DNA of 64,000 nt from Apostichopus japonicus (GCF_037975245.1 NC_092576.1:25991611-26055610); one strand, 5' to 3'. Shown: positions 12,217 to 25,385, numbered from the stretch's first letter. Notes: generated from the sequence alone by a model not told the origin. Numbers and translations are program-made.

Positions 12217-13118
12217 TAGTACTGACACATGACAAGTACTGTTATTAGGCATCTTGCCTACATATTAACGTACTGGCCAATGATAAGACTGGTCAAGTTG
12301 TGCTTTAATTTAAACATGCAGCCGTAATTTGTATAACTGTAGTTCGGGTTGTTTGGAACATATTCTGATACACCAGTGGTTAAAGAAAAGATATTGTATG
12401 GCACCAGATAATGCTACTCCAAATAAGGTAATAGTTAATAATATATATGCATCAGTCTATTTTAATCGCTGGAGATTTTATGGAATTTAACAAATGCGTC
12501 AGATGGATCTATTTTGCAAATAAAAGTAACATATTCATTATATGGGTGTGCCGCATATTGATGGGGTTTTTTGGGGGGGGGGGGGACTTACAAAATGAAT
12601 TGTTCATGTTAAAAGCAAAAAACATTGAAGCAATCACATTGATTTCTAACCTGGATTGCAAGCTAATACAATAGTATTGTAATACTACAAGGGTAGGTAC
12701 GGGTGACAGTTTAACCGTGACACAGAGTAATATAAGCTTACTCAAAATACATAGCTAGGGGTCGAACATAGCCTAGTGATGTTATATTTTACAATGCATT
12801 GTTATCATTTTAGGTTAATAAAACAGTCTGCTCTAAATAATTCATAATGTTACTTTAATCCTTATTTATTTTTAATTTTTAGGATAACTTGTTCAAAATA
12901 TATGCGTTTGTTTGAGATACAACAGTATTTTTTTTGGGGGGGTAATACAAAAATATTCGGAAAGGAATAAATATTAAAATTTACATCATTGATGACTTAA
13001 ACACCAATTGTAGGTTACACTGTAATTGAAGCTATTAAATGAAATTGAAAGAAAAAATGTTGGGGTTAAAAGGTTAAACTGAGTGATCATAATTATCCTG
13101 GTATTACTTTCACTGCAG

Positions 13119-13321
13119 ATACCAATATCTAAACTATTACTGCAGTGGTCGTACAGTAAGGTAGATAAAGGTAATATCGTGCTCCAATCTGGTCTTTGTT
13201 TACCAACCATCTCGACACTGGAGAAGTTATTAGTTAAGACAGACGCAGATGAACTTACTGAGGAAGACGTTATTGGACTATTGAACTATGGAGTACAGTC
13301 TAGGAGATTCAAAGAACTTTG
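13119..13321 (+). CDS. Exon A of an unrecognised plus-strand gene
   Basis: The exon follows the acceptor CACTGCAG and ends at TTTG|GTGAGT. It is 203 nt, enters in phase 0 and leaves in phase 2. It encodes about 67 residues starting IPISKLLLQWSYSKVDKGNI, with SGLCLPTISTLEKLL in the middle and VIGLLNYGVQSRRFKEL at the end. No named domain was recognised. Support for it being real comes from exon A' at 18630-18835, which has the same phases, nearly the same length, and matching residues (SGL-LP, LNY-VQ-S-RF, final L). The amphipathic spacing suggests a helical domain. Confidence 0.7.
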
Positions 13322-14507
13322 GTGAGTACAAGAAATTGATATGGAGTAGAAAAATGGTCGCAATAAATTTAATTAGGGTCTAAGCGTACGTCTTGAATGT
13401 TTGTATGTAGGTTAACATTAATGTCCTTATGTAGGCCTATACATAAAACACCGCGTATAGGACGAAATATATTAATCGTAGTTATAAAGGTTTAGTTAAA
13501 GTACCGTCATAAATAAAGTCGGCCATTCCTTTAATTCATTTAAAACAGCCAAGAGAATCATTGGCTACAATGGATAAGTTCCTTTCCTCATAGATTCAGC
13601 TTCTTAATTTCAGTCCCACCAACAGGTATACCATTCCCTGATAGATTTTCGAGATGAAAATATCACGTTAGTTTCGCTCATGACACAGCAGAATATAATC
13701 ATCAATTATGAAAGGCAGCTACAATGTATGTACTGTCATTGCAACAAATTTAAGGACTGAATAATAATTTATTTTAATTATATAAAATTGAAGATAATAA
13801 TGATAGTAAAAAGTGACACCGATTTTGATGTAATTCCATCATCAAAATTATCGAAAATGATACCATAAAAGTCAACAGATTCTTATAAATTTGTAAAGCA
13901 GATATGTTATGGTGAAAGATGGCAGATATTTTAACAACACAATAGTAATAAAAATACTTCTCCATCCACAAATGACAGCTGCGACAGTTTAACGGTGAAA
14001 TGTGTACAGTTTAAGTCTTAGTTGAAACAGTTATGTGAAAGACATTTTAACACGGGGTAGTTTATTATTATAACCGAGCCTGATACCTGTCACCAGGCAG
14101 GTCTATCAGACGTAGATATTTACGTTTTTAGATTTAAATTGATATATTATCGTTTCAATTACAAGGACTATGAATATATTGGAACATTGAATACTTCTAT
14201 TTATCAATTAAAAATAATAACAGAGAGAAGAAAGAAAAATCGACCGAGGAATATTTTGAAATATGATGAACCGTCGCTGATGCATGTCTGCTATAGTTTG
14301 CTTAGCGCTTTGTCATTACATCATTATGTATCATGTGTACATGTATATTAACATTAAGCTGGGTACGTGTTGTTCAACATTATTCAGAAAAGATTGAGTA
14401 ACGTGAGAGAAACAAATATCAACAATTTCCACACATTTTCTTTTCTTTCTTGTTTAGATCAACGAGACGAGTCTCAAGTTTAACTTCATTATTTTCTTGT
14501 TTTACAG

Positions 14508-14584
14508 GTTTTATCGATGTAAACTGCCAACATCCATCAGTCCTGAGAGTATAACGGAAATAGCAAGATCAAGGAATATTAAAG
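14508..14584 (+). CDS. Exon B of the unrecognised plus-strand gene
   Basis: The exon starts after TTGTTTTACAG and ends AAAG|GTATTT. It is 77 nt, entering in phase 2 and leaving in phase 1. Joined to exon A it restores a Trp codon and reads WFYRCKLPTSISPESITEIA followed by RSRNIK. The paralogous exon B' (20896-20969) reads FRYCLLPPTIASSSLANLKA then RNVH with identical phases, which makes chance very unlikely. Function is unknown. Confidence 0.7.
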
Positions 14585-15559
14585 GTATTTGCGGCAGCTA
14601 ACAATGGATTTTTTTTAAATGAGCATGAAAAAGGAGCTAACTTTTTACGTGGGTGCTTAGTTTTTGAATAGTACGATTGTGAGTTTTTGAAAGGGTGAGA
14701 ATAGGGGGGGGGGTGCGGGGGGAAGAGTAACTTTTCGGAGAGAATTATTAAAACTGTATGCATTATATGAATTTGCATATTTTTGGTTTCATCACAGCCG
14801 TGCACTTTTTGCGTTGTCTGCTAGTTAGTGGGTGTGCACAAACCATTCATTCATAAAGCAAGTGTAAGGTTAGGACCTATCCCACTGTGTATGGGTACAT
14901 GAGATGTTTCCTAGTGTTCCAATCCTTTGCCATTTCTGTTATGAATTTTGCAGTGAAAACTGGCTTTTCATCTGTAATAATTATGTAGATGGAAGCAGTA
15001 CCAATATTATGATGCTGAAACGATGAACAAAGACATGTTACAGAATTTGACATAAAAATTAAAATTTTACTCTATTTCTTACTATGAAGGTCTTTCACTG
15101 TTTTACTTTATTTTTAATTCAATTTACACTTTACTGCGAAGGTCATCTCTAAACTGTGAGAGAAGAAGATAAGGCACAGTGGGGGGGGGGGCATATATCT
15201 ACTCTTAGTAACGACAGTTCACTTATAATGACTAACAATACCGAAGTGACGTAAGCATTACATGTTATCAAAATTGCAAAGTATCCTACTAAATTTAAAA
15301 AGTAGTTACATCTATCACTCATACTCATACATTCGTGTACGTTTTAATCTTGTTTTGTGTTGTTTTAATCTTGCTTGTTTATTACTGTTTGGAAAATGAT
15401 TAAACCAGAAAGAGAGCTGAAAAGAGAGATATAGATCCCATCAACAAAAACAAATAACAATCGAGAATTATTTAATATTTCAGCATGGTAGTTTTATTTT
15501 GTTATTGTAGGTAAGCATGACAAGTAATATATTATTGTTGTAATTTTCTTTCTCTGAAG

Positions 15560-15630
15560 TTCTTTGGCCTGATACAACATGCCAACTTAATCTACGGTCT
15601 GGCAACTGGAAACAGGTTGGTGATAAGATG
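15560..15630 (+). CDS. Exon C of the unrecognised plus-strand gene
   Basis: The acceptor is TTTCTCTGAAG and the preferred donor is AAGATG|GTAAAA. An alternative in-frame donor AACAG|GTTGGT lies 15 nt earlier. The 71-nt exon enters in phase 1 and leaves in phase 0. It completes a Val codon and reads LWPDTTCQLNLRSGNWKQVG then DKM. The paralogous exon C' reads VFWNPYG...LLDLQSGRW, sharing V-x-W and the L-x-SGxW motif. Confidence 0.65.
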
Positions 15631-16205
15631 GTAAAAGTATGTAAGGATCAACATGGCCCATGTTTTGTAATAAATATAGCCTGTTTAACTGCTAATGTGC
15701 ATATCATTGTACCGTGGAATATCCCATTGAAGCGATGATACAAATCTGACACAGTGGGTGGTATGCGGCTTAATCTGTTGCAATCATTTTCAAGAATGAA
15801 AAACCTTTATCAGTAATTGTTGTCCATTCTGGTTAAGTATCAGTTAGAAATATGAATACAGAGATGGTGTTGGGGGGAGGGGGGGAGGTGAAGTTTTTAG
15901 GTACTATTTTATGGTTTAGGAAACTTAGGATATCCTCATGCTCATTGATAGCTTCACGAAGTGATGAGGTTAGATAAAACAAGTAGCGGAATAAATATGA
16001 AATAATATATTTAATGAGTCTAAGATTAAGGAAGAGGTGAACAAAAGTAGACTCTCATCAATGTATGAGATGAGGGGGTAGAGTGCAGACAGACAAGTAA
16101 AACCCCGAATTAGAATTTGAAGGACTTTATTCAGAAGGTGTCAGTATCTAGAGTAGAAAGAGACAAGTTATACATTGTGTAAATTTTGATCATTTTATTG
16201 CATAG

Positions 16206-16325
16206 GCCGAAGACATCCAGACTATCACAGAGCTGTGTTCAAATGCTGTCATCATTAATAACGAAAGCAGTCAGGAATCACAGAAGTCAACCATAGAACT
16301 CCTGAAGAAAGCATCCAGGCATGAC
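16206..16325 (+). CDS. Exon D of the unrecognised plus-strand gene
   Basis: A 120-nt exon in phase 0 at both ends, after TTGCATAG and before GACGTAAGG. It encodes 40 residues, beginning AEDIQTITELCSNAVIINNE and ending STIELLKKASRHD. It is hydrophilic and probably helical. No family was recognised. Its phases allow direct in-frame splicing from exon C and on to exon A', which is consistent with one long gene carrying two copies of the A-B-C module. Confidence 0.6.
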
Positions 16326-18629
16326 GTAAGGATACATTGAAGGGATACGGTGAAGTAGAACTAACAGATAAAATTTAATTATTTTATTTCTTGTTCTTCC
16401 CAGTGATTTCAGTGATTTGATAGTGAGACGGTTTATTATGTTTGGCATCAGAATTAGATAATTTAGGAGCATCCTAAAAGAAGTGTGATCAGATAAAAAA
16501 AAAAAAAAAGAGAGTTTAACCCAAAAAATATCGAGGTAAAACAAACAGAAAACTGACTACTGGATTACTGTACGCTAAGGAAAATGACAATAATCCTCTT
16601 AGCTACTGAACCATCCGTCATTTCTAAGATGTTTTCCGATATTTTAAATGGCTGAGGTCCGGTTAGTTTATTGGCTTATTATGAGACCGAAACACAAAGA
16701 AAATTGAAATATAAATATTGATCTGTATGCTCAAATAAAACACATTGCTATTCCAGAAGCGACCATTATTAGAAGCTTTAAAATCCCATTCTTACCCTTG
16801 TTGAATACTAATACCTAATTTAACAGATATTAATAATTTAAATACAACTAAAACCAGAAATCAAGTAATGTAATGCCAACTTTTGGCACTTAAGCCTAGC
16901 ATTACCTAGCACAAGTCAACTGATCCCTATCGACCCACCCCCTCCCCCTCCTCACTGGGCCACTATAATCAAGCACAGTACATCACAAAACATGTAGACA
17001 AGGCATTCATTATCCAAAGCAGATCTAACATACAATGTCACTGATTTAAGTTCCATTACATACTTGTATTTCCGTTAAATTCCAATTAACCTGATATACA
17101 CTCCCCATCTCCCTCCCCATCATATTTACTATCTACTGAAAACAGCAATAAGTCGCCTGCACAACCTCTTTGTTGCATATTGAATAAAATAATACAGGGT
17201 TTCCCTTTCAATCAGTCAGTGAATTCTTAACATTTTCATTTCACTCCCCGCTCCCTTCCCCTCCCTCCCCTAACTCATAAAAATTATTCAAAAATGAGCA
17301 ACCTATCAACAGGCTTGCACAATATTTAGCCTTTTCAAAGTAAGACACACTTAACAGGTAGCATCAAGGCGTTAAAGGTATTTTGTCATTTTACAACTTT
17401 GAATAAATGTCTAAAACTCTCCCCCACCCCCAACTAATAATCAATAAATAAGTGCAAAATTTAAACAGTGTCAGTGAAACAATTGTGAGATATTAATATA
17501 TTCCAAGTTTGCTGAATAACTATTATATGTGGAATTTACTTAATAAAGGAAACGTAAAGAAAAAACCCCGAACATAACAACCAACTACAGAATATTTAGT
17601 ATCAGAGTGATTAATGTAACTAAAACTGTTTATTACCTACTTGAATATATATAAGGCCCTCATCTGACCCTCCCTTACTACCAAGGCTGCAATACAACAA
17701 GTAATATCACATAGCCTACACAACAAGGAAACTACATAGCCTTCTGTTCTTAAACAACATCAGCATATTATGTTTATATAACCTAGTAATGTAATAAAAA
17801 ACGGAATAAAAAGCAACGCAAAATAAAAAATAATATTAAAACTAAATTTATAAATATGACTGTATGTTATTCTGGTTTCCACTTACCCTCAAAAACACTC
17901 AACTTTAACACCAACCCCGCTCCCCCCCCCCAAAAAAAAATGTATTTAACTCTGTATAGGCCCAGTAGATTGGCTCCATACTGACCCCCTAAAAAAGGGG
18001 GGAAATATTGCAACCCATAATACAAAATTCAAAACCCCTGTTTTACCCCAGAATGATATTAGCTAATGTACATCAATGTACTCCTGTAACAACCTTCACT
18101 AATACTCCAATCTTGTAAACAAATGACCCCAACTAACCCTTATAAAAACAAAAGATGTCTTTATTTATAGTTTATTATTCTATTTATTATTTATATTCCT
18201 TCAGATTCCCATTTCTAGTCAGGGTTAATTTTGTATTTTTTATTCTAATACAGTTTTATTACAACCCAGACCACTAACATATTATGTAACCCCCCACCCC
18301 AACCCGCCTTAACCTTTCCCTGAACCACTGTACACCCTCCTGATCCCCTTTAGTTCAATAATCTAACAACGCTGTGTCTCTTAACAGTAAAGTAATATAT
18401 TAGTGTTACTGTACACTATAACCACTAAACACCCCCAACCCTCCCCCTTGACACCAATTTGAATATTAAACTGGCTCCATTATGACCCTCTCCAACCCCA
18501 CAACCATTAGTCCTTCATTAGCTATAAAAACAAATAGTCAACTCATAAACATTATTGTAACTAGTCACAGTTATTTAGGATATTATGATATAATTATTGA
18601 TATTGTATTTATTATTTATTTTCCATCAG
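16326..18629 (+). other. Intron between exon D and exon A'
   Basis: This 2.3-kb AT-rich sequence shows strong strand asymmetry. From about 16900 to 18500 the plus strand is rich in runs of C (CCCCTCCCC-type) while G is rare. No coding segment, SINE or TIR element was recognised. Confidence 0.55.
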
Positions 18630-18835
18630 ATTCCTATACACAGTGTGGTTCTACTCAAGTCCTTTAACAAGGTTGATGAAGATGATATTACTCTCACCTC
18701 TGGTCTCTCTCTACCAATCCTAACATCAATAGAGAATATGGGCATAAACACAGAGGAAGGGAGAGAAATGAATAAACATGAAGTTAATGGAATATTAAAC
18801 TATGTACAACACTCTCAAAGATTCAATACACTGAG
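18630..18835 (+). CDS. Exon A', second copy of the module
   Basis: The exon follows TTTTCCATCAG and ends CTGAG|GTAAGT. It is 206 nt, phase 0 in and phase 2 out, like exon A. It starts IPIHSVVLLKSFNKVDEDDI, continues TLTSGLSLPILTSIENMGI, and ends NGILNYVQHSQRFNTL. Conserved positions with exon A include IPI, KVD, SGL-LP, E near the middle, LNY-VQ-S-RF and the final L. Divergence is substantial, so the duplication is old. No enzymatic motif is visible. Confidence 0.72.
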
Positions 18836-20895
18836 GTAAGTATCATAAATAAATATGCAAATAATATTAGTAATTAATAAAATAACTTATTAATAATAAT
18901 TATATTAACGAGATAAGAATTATTAATATAGTTCATATTTAATAATTATTGAAGGTTTATTGATAGTTTAAGATAATTGTAGAAGTAACAGAAATACAGG
19001 AAGAAGAAATTGAATAGAGAAATAAACTAACAATGAAAGAACAGTCATTAGGTGAGGAATATGATTAATAGGAGAGTAAAATAGAGACAAAATGAGACAG
19101 AAAAACATATTTACAAACATAAAAATAAAAAAATTGACTTTGTATTGCAGTAAAAATGATAACAAATATTTATAGCGTGAGAGGAGAAGACATTAGTTTA
19201 AATGGTTTATAATAATTATTAATACAGTTGACTAAGGAATCTAAGAGAGAAATGAAACGAAGAAAATAAGAACAGGTTTTGTGTAGCTTACTGTTTAGCT
19301 TAACAAACTTGACAACATCAACAGTGAACAACACCCCTAGTCCTTTCGAATGCCATTCCCTAATTACTAAAATTATTCCCATGTGAATTTCCCATCCAAT
19401 GCTATAACAACGATATATCGGACCCAATACCAAGCCCACCTACGCACTGCTGTTCCTACTACCTGCAAATCATGCCCTGAACCAATGTAAAGACTACACA
19501 ATTATATACCCTCTCTCACGCCCCTCCCGCACCCTCAAATGTCATTTCCCTGATCTTGTTAAATGTGTCCTATACGCTATTTAATATCCACGCCCAGAGC
19601 ATCACACACATGCACATTTCCTTAACACCACCTCTTGCAAATGAACCTTCTGCTGTTGGGTTGCTAGATAACATCATCTCCCCTCTTTCATGAGTGCTAA
19701 ATCGCCTGTCCAATCCTCCGCTGTAACCACTCCCATCCCCGGCACCACGCCCACCCGCACCACCACCCATCCCTCGGCACAGGCACATTGTTCCATTTCT
19801 TCTATATTTGTTTAATTCATGTTTCATCAAGCCAATGCCAATCCTCCGCTTTAACCCTCCAACCCCCCCCCCCAAATTCCGCACCCCACCAATCGCAACT
19901 GCTACACTCAGATCCCTGTTTTGGATTCTCATTGCAATGTAACTTTAATAGACCTTTCCTTATAGCAGTAAGGTATATTTATATTGTATTGGATGCTTCA
20001 AAAAGGATTCTTCGCAGTAACGGAAAAAATTGGTGATAAGAAAAAGAGGGGAACAACTTATTTTTTTATAGTAAGTGATGAGGCGATTTGAAATGTTATT
20101 GGACTGGACAAGGAGGGCGTGTGTGTGTTTGGAGGGGGAGGGGGTTAGTTCCCAGAATAAAATAATGCCAGACGGAATATTAAAAAGTACTCTAGTGCAC
20201 AGTATATAAATATATAATGTGTGTGCGGTGCAACCTAAACATAAAGAAAAAAGACTAATTAATATATTATTTATTATTTACTTTGCTTCAGATTTTTTTC
20301 TTTTCAAAATGAAGCAGACTATAGAATCGTCATGCAAACACCATCCATCTAACCAACATTTCTCAAAGGGAATTGCCACCGCGCCCCCTAGGACCCTCAC
20401 CTTAACGGACGGCATCATATGTTTGCCCCCACCCCCGCCCTCCCCCGTTGGCAGAGCCAAAAATGATTGTTGCTTCCATGGATATGGGTATCGTAGTGTT
20501 GTTAAGTTCTGGTAAATGTAGATTATGTACGCATCATTTCCAGTCGTTAAATGTTAACATTCAGTATAGAAGGCATTGCATAACTTTGATGGCCTTGTCC
20601 GTACTAGCAGTCAAAGACACCGCCATTATGGTCAGGTATACAAGTGCGTTATTCTGACCGAAGTTTAATGTAAAAGGTAAATGATAGCCTTTTTATAACG
20701 GGTATCATACCTTCAGCTTTACAATATTTTAAATTGTAATATTGCTAACCTTTATCCTTCCCACCGTTTACGTATCTTGTATAAGCGGCACCTGGTAGTC
20801 GATAATTAATGACATAAGAAGCTACACTGGGTGGACAGTACCTGAATATTATATGACGTAACAATTATAATTACAAGAATCTCTTTCTTCTTCAG
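18836..20895 (+). other. Intron between exon A' and exon B'
   Basis: The intron is AT-rich at its start, then from about 19440 to 19900 carries many C-rich tracts with a long pure C run near 19862. A minus-strand open stretch at 19570-19932 is glycine-rich only because it reads these C runs in reverse, so it is not accepted as a gene. No known repeat was recognised. Confidence 0.5.
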
Positions 20896-20969
20896 TTTTC
20901 GTTACTGTCTGCTGCCACCTACTATTGCATCTTCCTCTCTGGCAAACCTCAAAGCAAGGAATGTCCACG
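20896..20969 (+). CDS. Exon B', second copy of the module
   Basis: The exon follows TCTTTCTTCTTCAG and ends CCACG|GTACAG. It is 74 nt, phase 2 in and phase 1 out, as in exon B. It reads FRYCLLPPTIASSSLANLKA then RNVH. It is aligned with exon B by the aromatic-R-C-LP core and the A-R-x-RN/A-RN ending. The donor GTACAG is weaker than that of exon B. Confidence 0.68.
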
Positions 20970-21055
20970 GTACAGTAAAAAGCTCTCATTGATATTCTAG
21001 TGGTTTTTACCAGGGAGAATTGGAATGGAGTTAGGGGGGTGGGGGGTTGGTGAAA

Positions 21056-21265
21056 CTTTAAGGACAAATACCCCCGGACATATACCCAGGACTCATACCC
21101 CCGGGACAAGTACCCCCTGACAATCACCCCGAGGACGAATACCTCCGAGGACAACTACCCCCAGACATACATCCCCGAGGACAAATACCCCCAAGGATAA
21201 GTACCCCCAGACAATTACCCCCTGACAAGTACTTCTGAGGACAATTACCCTCGAGGACAATTACA
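21056..21265 (+). repeat. GGACAA-TACCCC array, left inverted arm
   Basis: About a dozen degenerate copies of a 15-20 bp unit of the form GGACAAATACCCCC occur here. The reverse-complement array lies at 22934-23203, so the two blocks face each other as an inverted pair with about 1.7 kb between them. This may mark the ends of one transposon-like element, though no short terminal repeat was defined. Confidence 0.65.
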
Positions 21266-22174
21266 AAAAACTCCACCCGCACAAATACACCGGCACAGAT
21301 ACCTCCCCCGTTTACTACCGAACTAAAGCAGAATACGCCAACCCCCCCCCCCCCAAGCACAAACACACAAACCGGAGGCGTGAAGAAGCGAGGATCTCAT
21401 GAGACATTTTTGTAGGGGTGGGGACCTTGAGGGGTAGTTTTTGATACCTCAAAATAAAAATACACACGCAATGTTGATTGTGTATATGTGACATCACAAT
21501 GAATTTGGATGACCCAAATCACCCAAATTTACCCGAACTCCTGGCGGCGCCAATGATGTAAGTTTAGTCTTGCCTAAGAATGGCAACATATTATACCATT
21601 TTGCATTTAAGCACGCTTTCGTACAGTAGAAAATCTCTTAAATGCGAGGGGACACCCCATGAAAAATCCCGGGTAAGCGCCAGACGCTATCGGCCTTGTG
21701 AAAAATATCACAAGGAAGACCTTTTATTCTACATGGTGGGCAATTTGTGGACAATGTAGCAATCACTATTCTGTAAATAGTTGGCATGTATTATTATTAA
21801 AACTATGGAAAATTAAATGGATTTCTTATATTATCATCATTCTTTTGCAAAATGAATGACTAGAGAATATTTTTTTTTTCAAATAGTAGTGACGTCATGG
21901 TCTCAAGCCTTTTTCTTTTCTTATTTTTCAAACAATCGTACAAACTTTTATGAAACTTAACAGGCAATTCTGCTGGTATAACGGGTTACACCGTAACCGG
22001 GTTTGACTAATAGCCCGGCGGTCTATGAAACAATGCATGGGGGGTATGGATTATGATCATGCACACCAAACTAGAGGGGTGGACCGTGGTTGTGCTTGCC
22101 CGCCCCTCCCCTCTGCTCCTCTCATATTAAAATGGAGTGCACTCCCAGGAACAAAATAGCTCAGAATAAGCAAG

Positions 22175-22450
22175 AGAGCGTGGTGGCCGAGTGGCTAATG
22201 CATTGGTTTAATATATGATCTCAGGATTGTGGGTTCGATTCCAGCTCTCACCATTATGTTGTGTCCTTGGGCAAGGCACTTTTATCTCGACTGCCCCTCT
22301 CCAGCCAGGTGTATAAATGGGTACATGTGAGGTAACTTAGGCGTGTGCGCTGGATTCTCGGCAGCCAGTCTGATGACCAGGGATTCAAAGCGCTTTGAGA
22401 TGACTGCGCCATATAAAGCGCTATACAAAAACTAAAATAACATAACACAA
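22175..22450 (+). mobile_element. tRNA-derived SINE
   Basis: The 5' part is tRNA-like. It has a box A, TGGCCGAGTGG, at 22184-22194 and a perfect box B, GGTTCGATTCC, at 22232-22242, which are the internal RNA polymerase III promoter elements. The box A form resembles tRNA-Leu/Ser. It is followed by GTGTCCTTGGGCAAGGCACT, a sequence seen in the body of several animal SINEs, and a tail with AAAGCGCTTTGAGA and ATATAAAGCGCTATACAAA before an A-rich end. It lies in the intron between exons B' and C'. It is not a functional tRNA because the anticodon arm is not intact. Confidence 0.8.
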
Positions 22451-22933
22451 AAAATCATCAAGTAAAATTACTCAAAAGAAAACTTGAAAATAGTAAGTTG
22501 CAATAAGCCGGAATTGTTCGGAGATTAATAATACAGAATAGTGTCACTATAACTAATAGTAAATTAATAGTTTCTTCCATCAGTGACCTAACCCCCCCCC
22601 CCACGCCCCCTCGTGCTTCTTCAACCACCGTCTCCACCTATCTTGCCCCGGGCCTCGGTCCATTGTCAAACCCTATCCAAGAGTTTTGGGGGCATATATA
22701 TGAAAAGCTCGAATCTTTGAAAAAGTCGAAATAAGTCGAGAAAATAGGGCCAGCAGCCCACGACGACCCTAGTGGTGCCAGTTTAACCGGCACCCTGGCC
22801 CAATTGTAAATATGCTCTCACAGTTGCCCGAGGGACCAGGGTATATGTTGAGGCCCGCGGGTAAATAAATGAGAAAGAAGACCTGCGTATCCGTCGCTGC
22901 ATCCGTCACCTATAGTTAACGGCATATAACCAG

Positions 22934-23203
22934 GTGGATATTCGTCCGGGGGTATTTGTCCGGGGCGTAATTGTCTAGGGGGTATTCGTCCGAGGAGGTA
23001 GCTGTCCGGGTGGGTAGTTTTCCGGGGGTTTTTGTCCTCAGGGGTAATTGTCCAGAGGTATCAGTCCGGGAGTATCTGTCCTGGTGGTAGCTGTCCTGGG
23101 GGTAATTGTCCGGTTGTAATTGTCCGGTGGGTAATCGCCCGGGGGTTATTGACTGGGGGGTAATCTTCCGAGGGGTATTTGTTTTGGGGTATTTGTCCGG
23201 TCA
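22934..23203 (-). repeat. GGGGTA-TTGTCC array, right inverted arm
   Basis: Degenerate copies of GGGGGTATTTGTCCGG, the reverse complement of the array at 21056-21265, repeat about fifteen times. The block ends near GTATTTGTCCGGTCACG. Its inverted placement relative to the left block is clear. Confidence 0.65.
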
Positions 23204-23647
23204 CGTCTTTTTCCATAAGACAAAAGGTCCAAAGGGGAATATGTTTATTCAAGTAAAGCAGCCGGTTGGTTCCTAGGGTACGGAATTATGGTTTGTTATG
23301 TGTCTTTTCGTTGAGCAAGATTATTTGAATTCGTACCATAATTTGGATTGCAGTTGTTTTGATCATATGTTTTGTAGATTTTCTCAGGTTATATTTCTAC
23401 GTAAATCATTAATAACGGGAAATTTACAAATACCAGACTGTGACGGATATAATTTAAAATTATGACACAATAGTAAATAAAAGAGCTATTAATTATTAAC
23501 CTAATATTGACAATTGTTTCAAATAATGAATATCATATAACATGTGTCAAGTTCGGAAGGACGAAAAGGTAGTATACTCTCCATCTTTCGAGTAATGGCA
23601 TATATGTGAGGGTTAATGTACAATATCCTCTTTGTATATGTACGTGA

Positions 23648-25237
23648 TAGTGTTCGACCGATAATCGGTTAGATAATCGGCATCCGACCGATTATCAGAC
23701 AATCGGTAAATAATCAGCATCGGCAAAATCCGTAGCGCTACCGATTATACGGAACCGATTATTACGTTCCAAATAAAGGATTGTATTTTCCGCGCTTTTG
23801 ATTCACCACAACCACAACGGTAAAAGAATGTATATCATTCGATGCAACGCTATTCAAAGCCGGTAAGGAAACGGTATCGCAAGTCCCTCACGCGAGATTG
23901 TACTAAATTGCTCTTTGATGTACTTATCCAGTTTTAGCAGTTAACATCATACATTATACTCGCAAAAAGCTTAGGGGGGCGACGATTTTTTTTCACCTCG
24001 CTTACTGCATCTTACAAAACCTTTTATTATCCATGTTTAACGATTGATAAGAACGATCTATTGTCTTGACTAAATATACAACGAAAGCAATATACTTTGG
24101 AACCACTTTGGCTGTTTCACCGTAGGTGAAACTGGAAAGTGAAAACGATTACAATATGATTCGTTCGTTGTGAGTTCAACGTACACCCGGATAGTCTGGC
24201 TAGAGAAAGGTTGAGCTTCATAACTGTTCAGTTTGAAAATGCGACCAAGATTTTACAAATGCGATAATATGATAAAATCAAGGCGCCAAATACTCCTAAA
24301 AATGTTTGGCGACAGTCCTCAGTAATTCTACTGCATTACAGTATTGTGTGATTAGGCAAACATTGTTTTCCCTGGCCGCATGTACCATACGTGATAAAAA
24401 TAACCCCTTTGCAGTAACTGAACTCCTTTACCGCAACCGAGCAAGTCCTACTTCTAGCGACACGCGCGACAAAGTCAATGAGACTTTAGTGTGTGATATC
24501 TCCCATATGTAGTTAAGTCAATGGACAAGCGCCATTGACTTACTGTGCATGATCGTTTGAAACAAAGTTCGATCGGAAGGTTTCCCTCGCAGATGTTAAT
24601 AATTGAAAACCTGAAGCAAACGTTCTGGATTGTTTAATTTTTCATGATAAAATAAAACTGTTAGCAAACTGCCTATCCACTGAGAAGAGCCTGTGTAAGA
24701 GAATGCGTTAAAGTAACTTACTTTTATACATTATTTTTCATATCAGATTATATATTTTCATATCTGATTACGAAATAACAAATATGTTATTTCCGTGCGA
24801 TATACTTTTCACTTTATTTTCGTTGGAGTTGCAACACTGATAATGGTTATTATACCAGATGTCAAAGCTGTCCCTGAACTTTTTTTTCGCATTTCGTAAC
24901 CAAGGCTACTATTTGCCTGCTTCTGTAGTCTGTACAGCACTGTCAATTACTGTGTTGTGGCGGCATTGCAATATTGCGACTCCTCGTTATAAATGTACAG
25001 CGCCCTATGTATGTATTACAGTGTTCTTTATTTGCTCCGTTAATCTTCACTTGGAAACGTTAAGTAGTTTATTTACATATTTAATTGTATTGGTCTAGAA
25101 GTTGTTAATCATGCATAACACATGCATTCATTAGGCCAGTTCGACGAAAATGATGAAATAATTGGTAATCGGCCCGATTGTCGCAGGAACTAATCGGTCG
25201 GCAAGAATCGATTATTATATAATCTGTCGAACACTAT
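23648..25237. mobile_element. Non-autonomous DNA transposon with hAT-like ends
   Basis: The left end reads TAGTGTTCGACCGATAATCG and the right end, on the reverse strand, TAGTGTTCGACAGATTATAT. The first eleven bases are identical. Both subterminal regions are dense in CCGATTAT/ATAATCGG palindromic motifs (about 23660-23765 and 25165-25215), typical of hAT-type ends. No transposase motif was seen in the 1.6-kb interior. An 8-bp target duplication could not be confirmed. The interior (about 24640-24715) also carries a fragment resembling the flank of the repeats at 53650 and 57876. Confidence 0.6.
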
Positions 25238-25385
25238 TCCGGACGGTGACGGGGTGAGGGGATGGTTGAGAGGATGGGGGGGGATCAGGGAACAAAAGGT
25301 AACTACGAATTCCCAGTTTCTCAATTATTCATGCATGGTCAAGTTACAATATTCCCTATAGTCTTCTGTTCTATCCATTTTACAG

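Noticed and set aside
19570-19932. Glycine-rich 120-codon minus-strand frame
   Set aside because: It reads C-rich intron tracts in reverse. It has no motif and lies within the plus-strand gene's intron.
22181-22258. Functional tRNA gene
   Set aside because: Box A and box B are present, but the anticodon arm does not fold properly and the sequence continues into a SINE body and tail.
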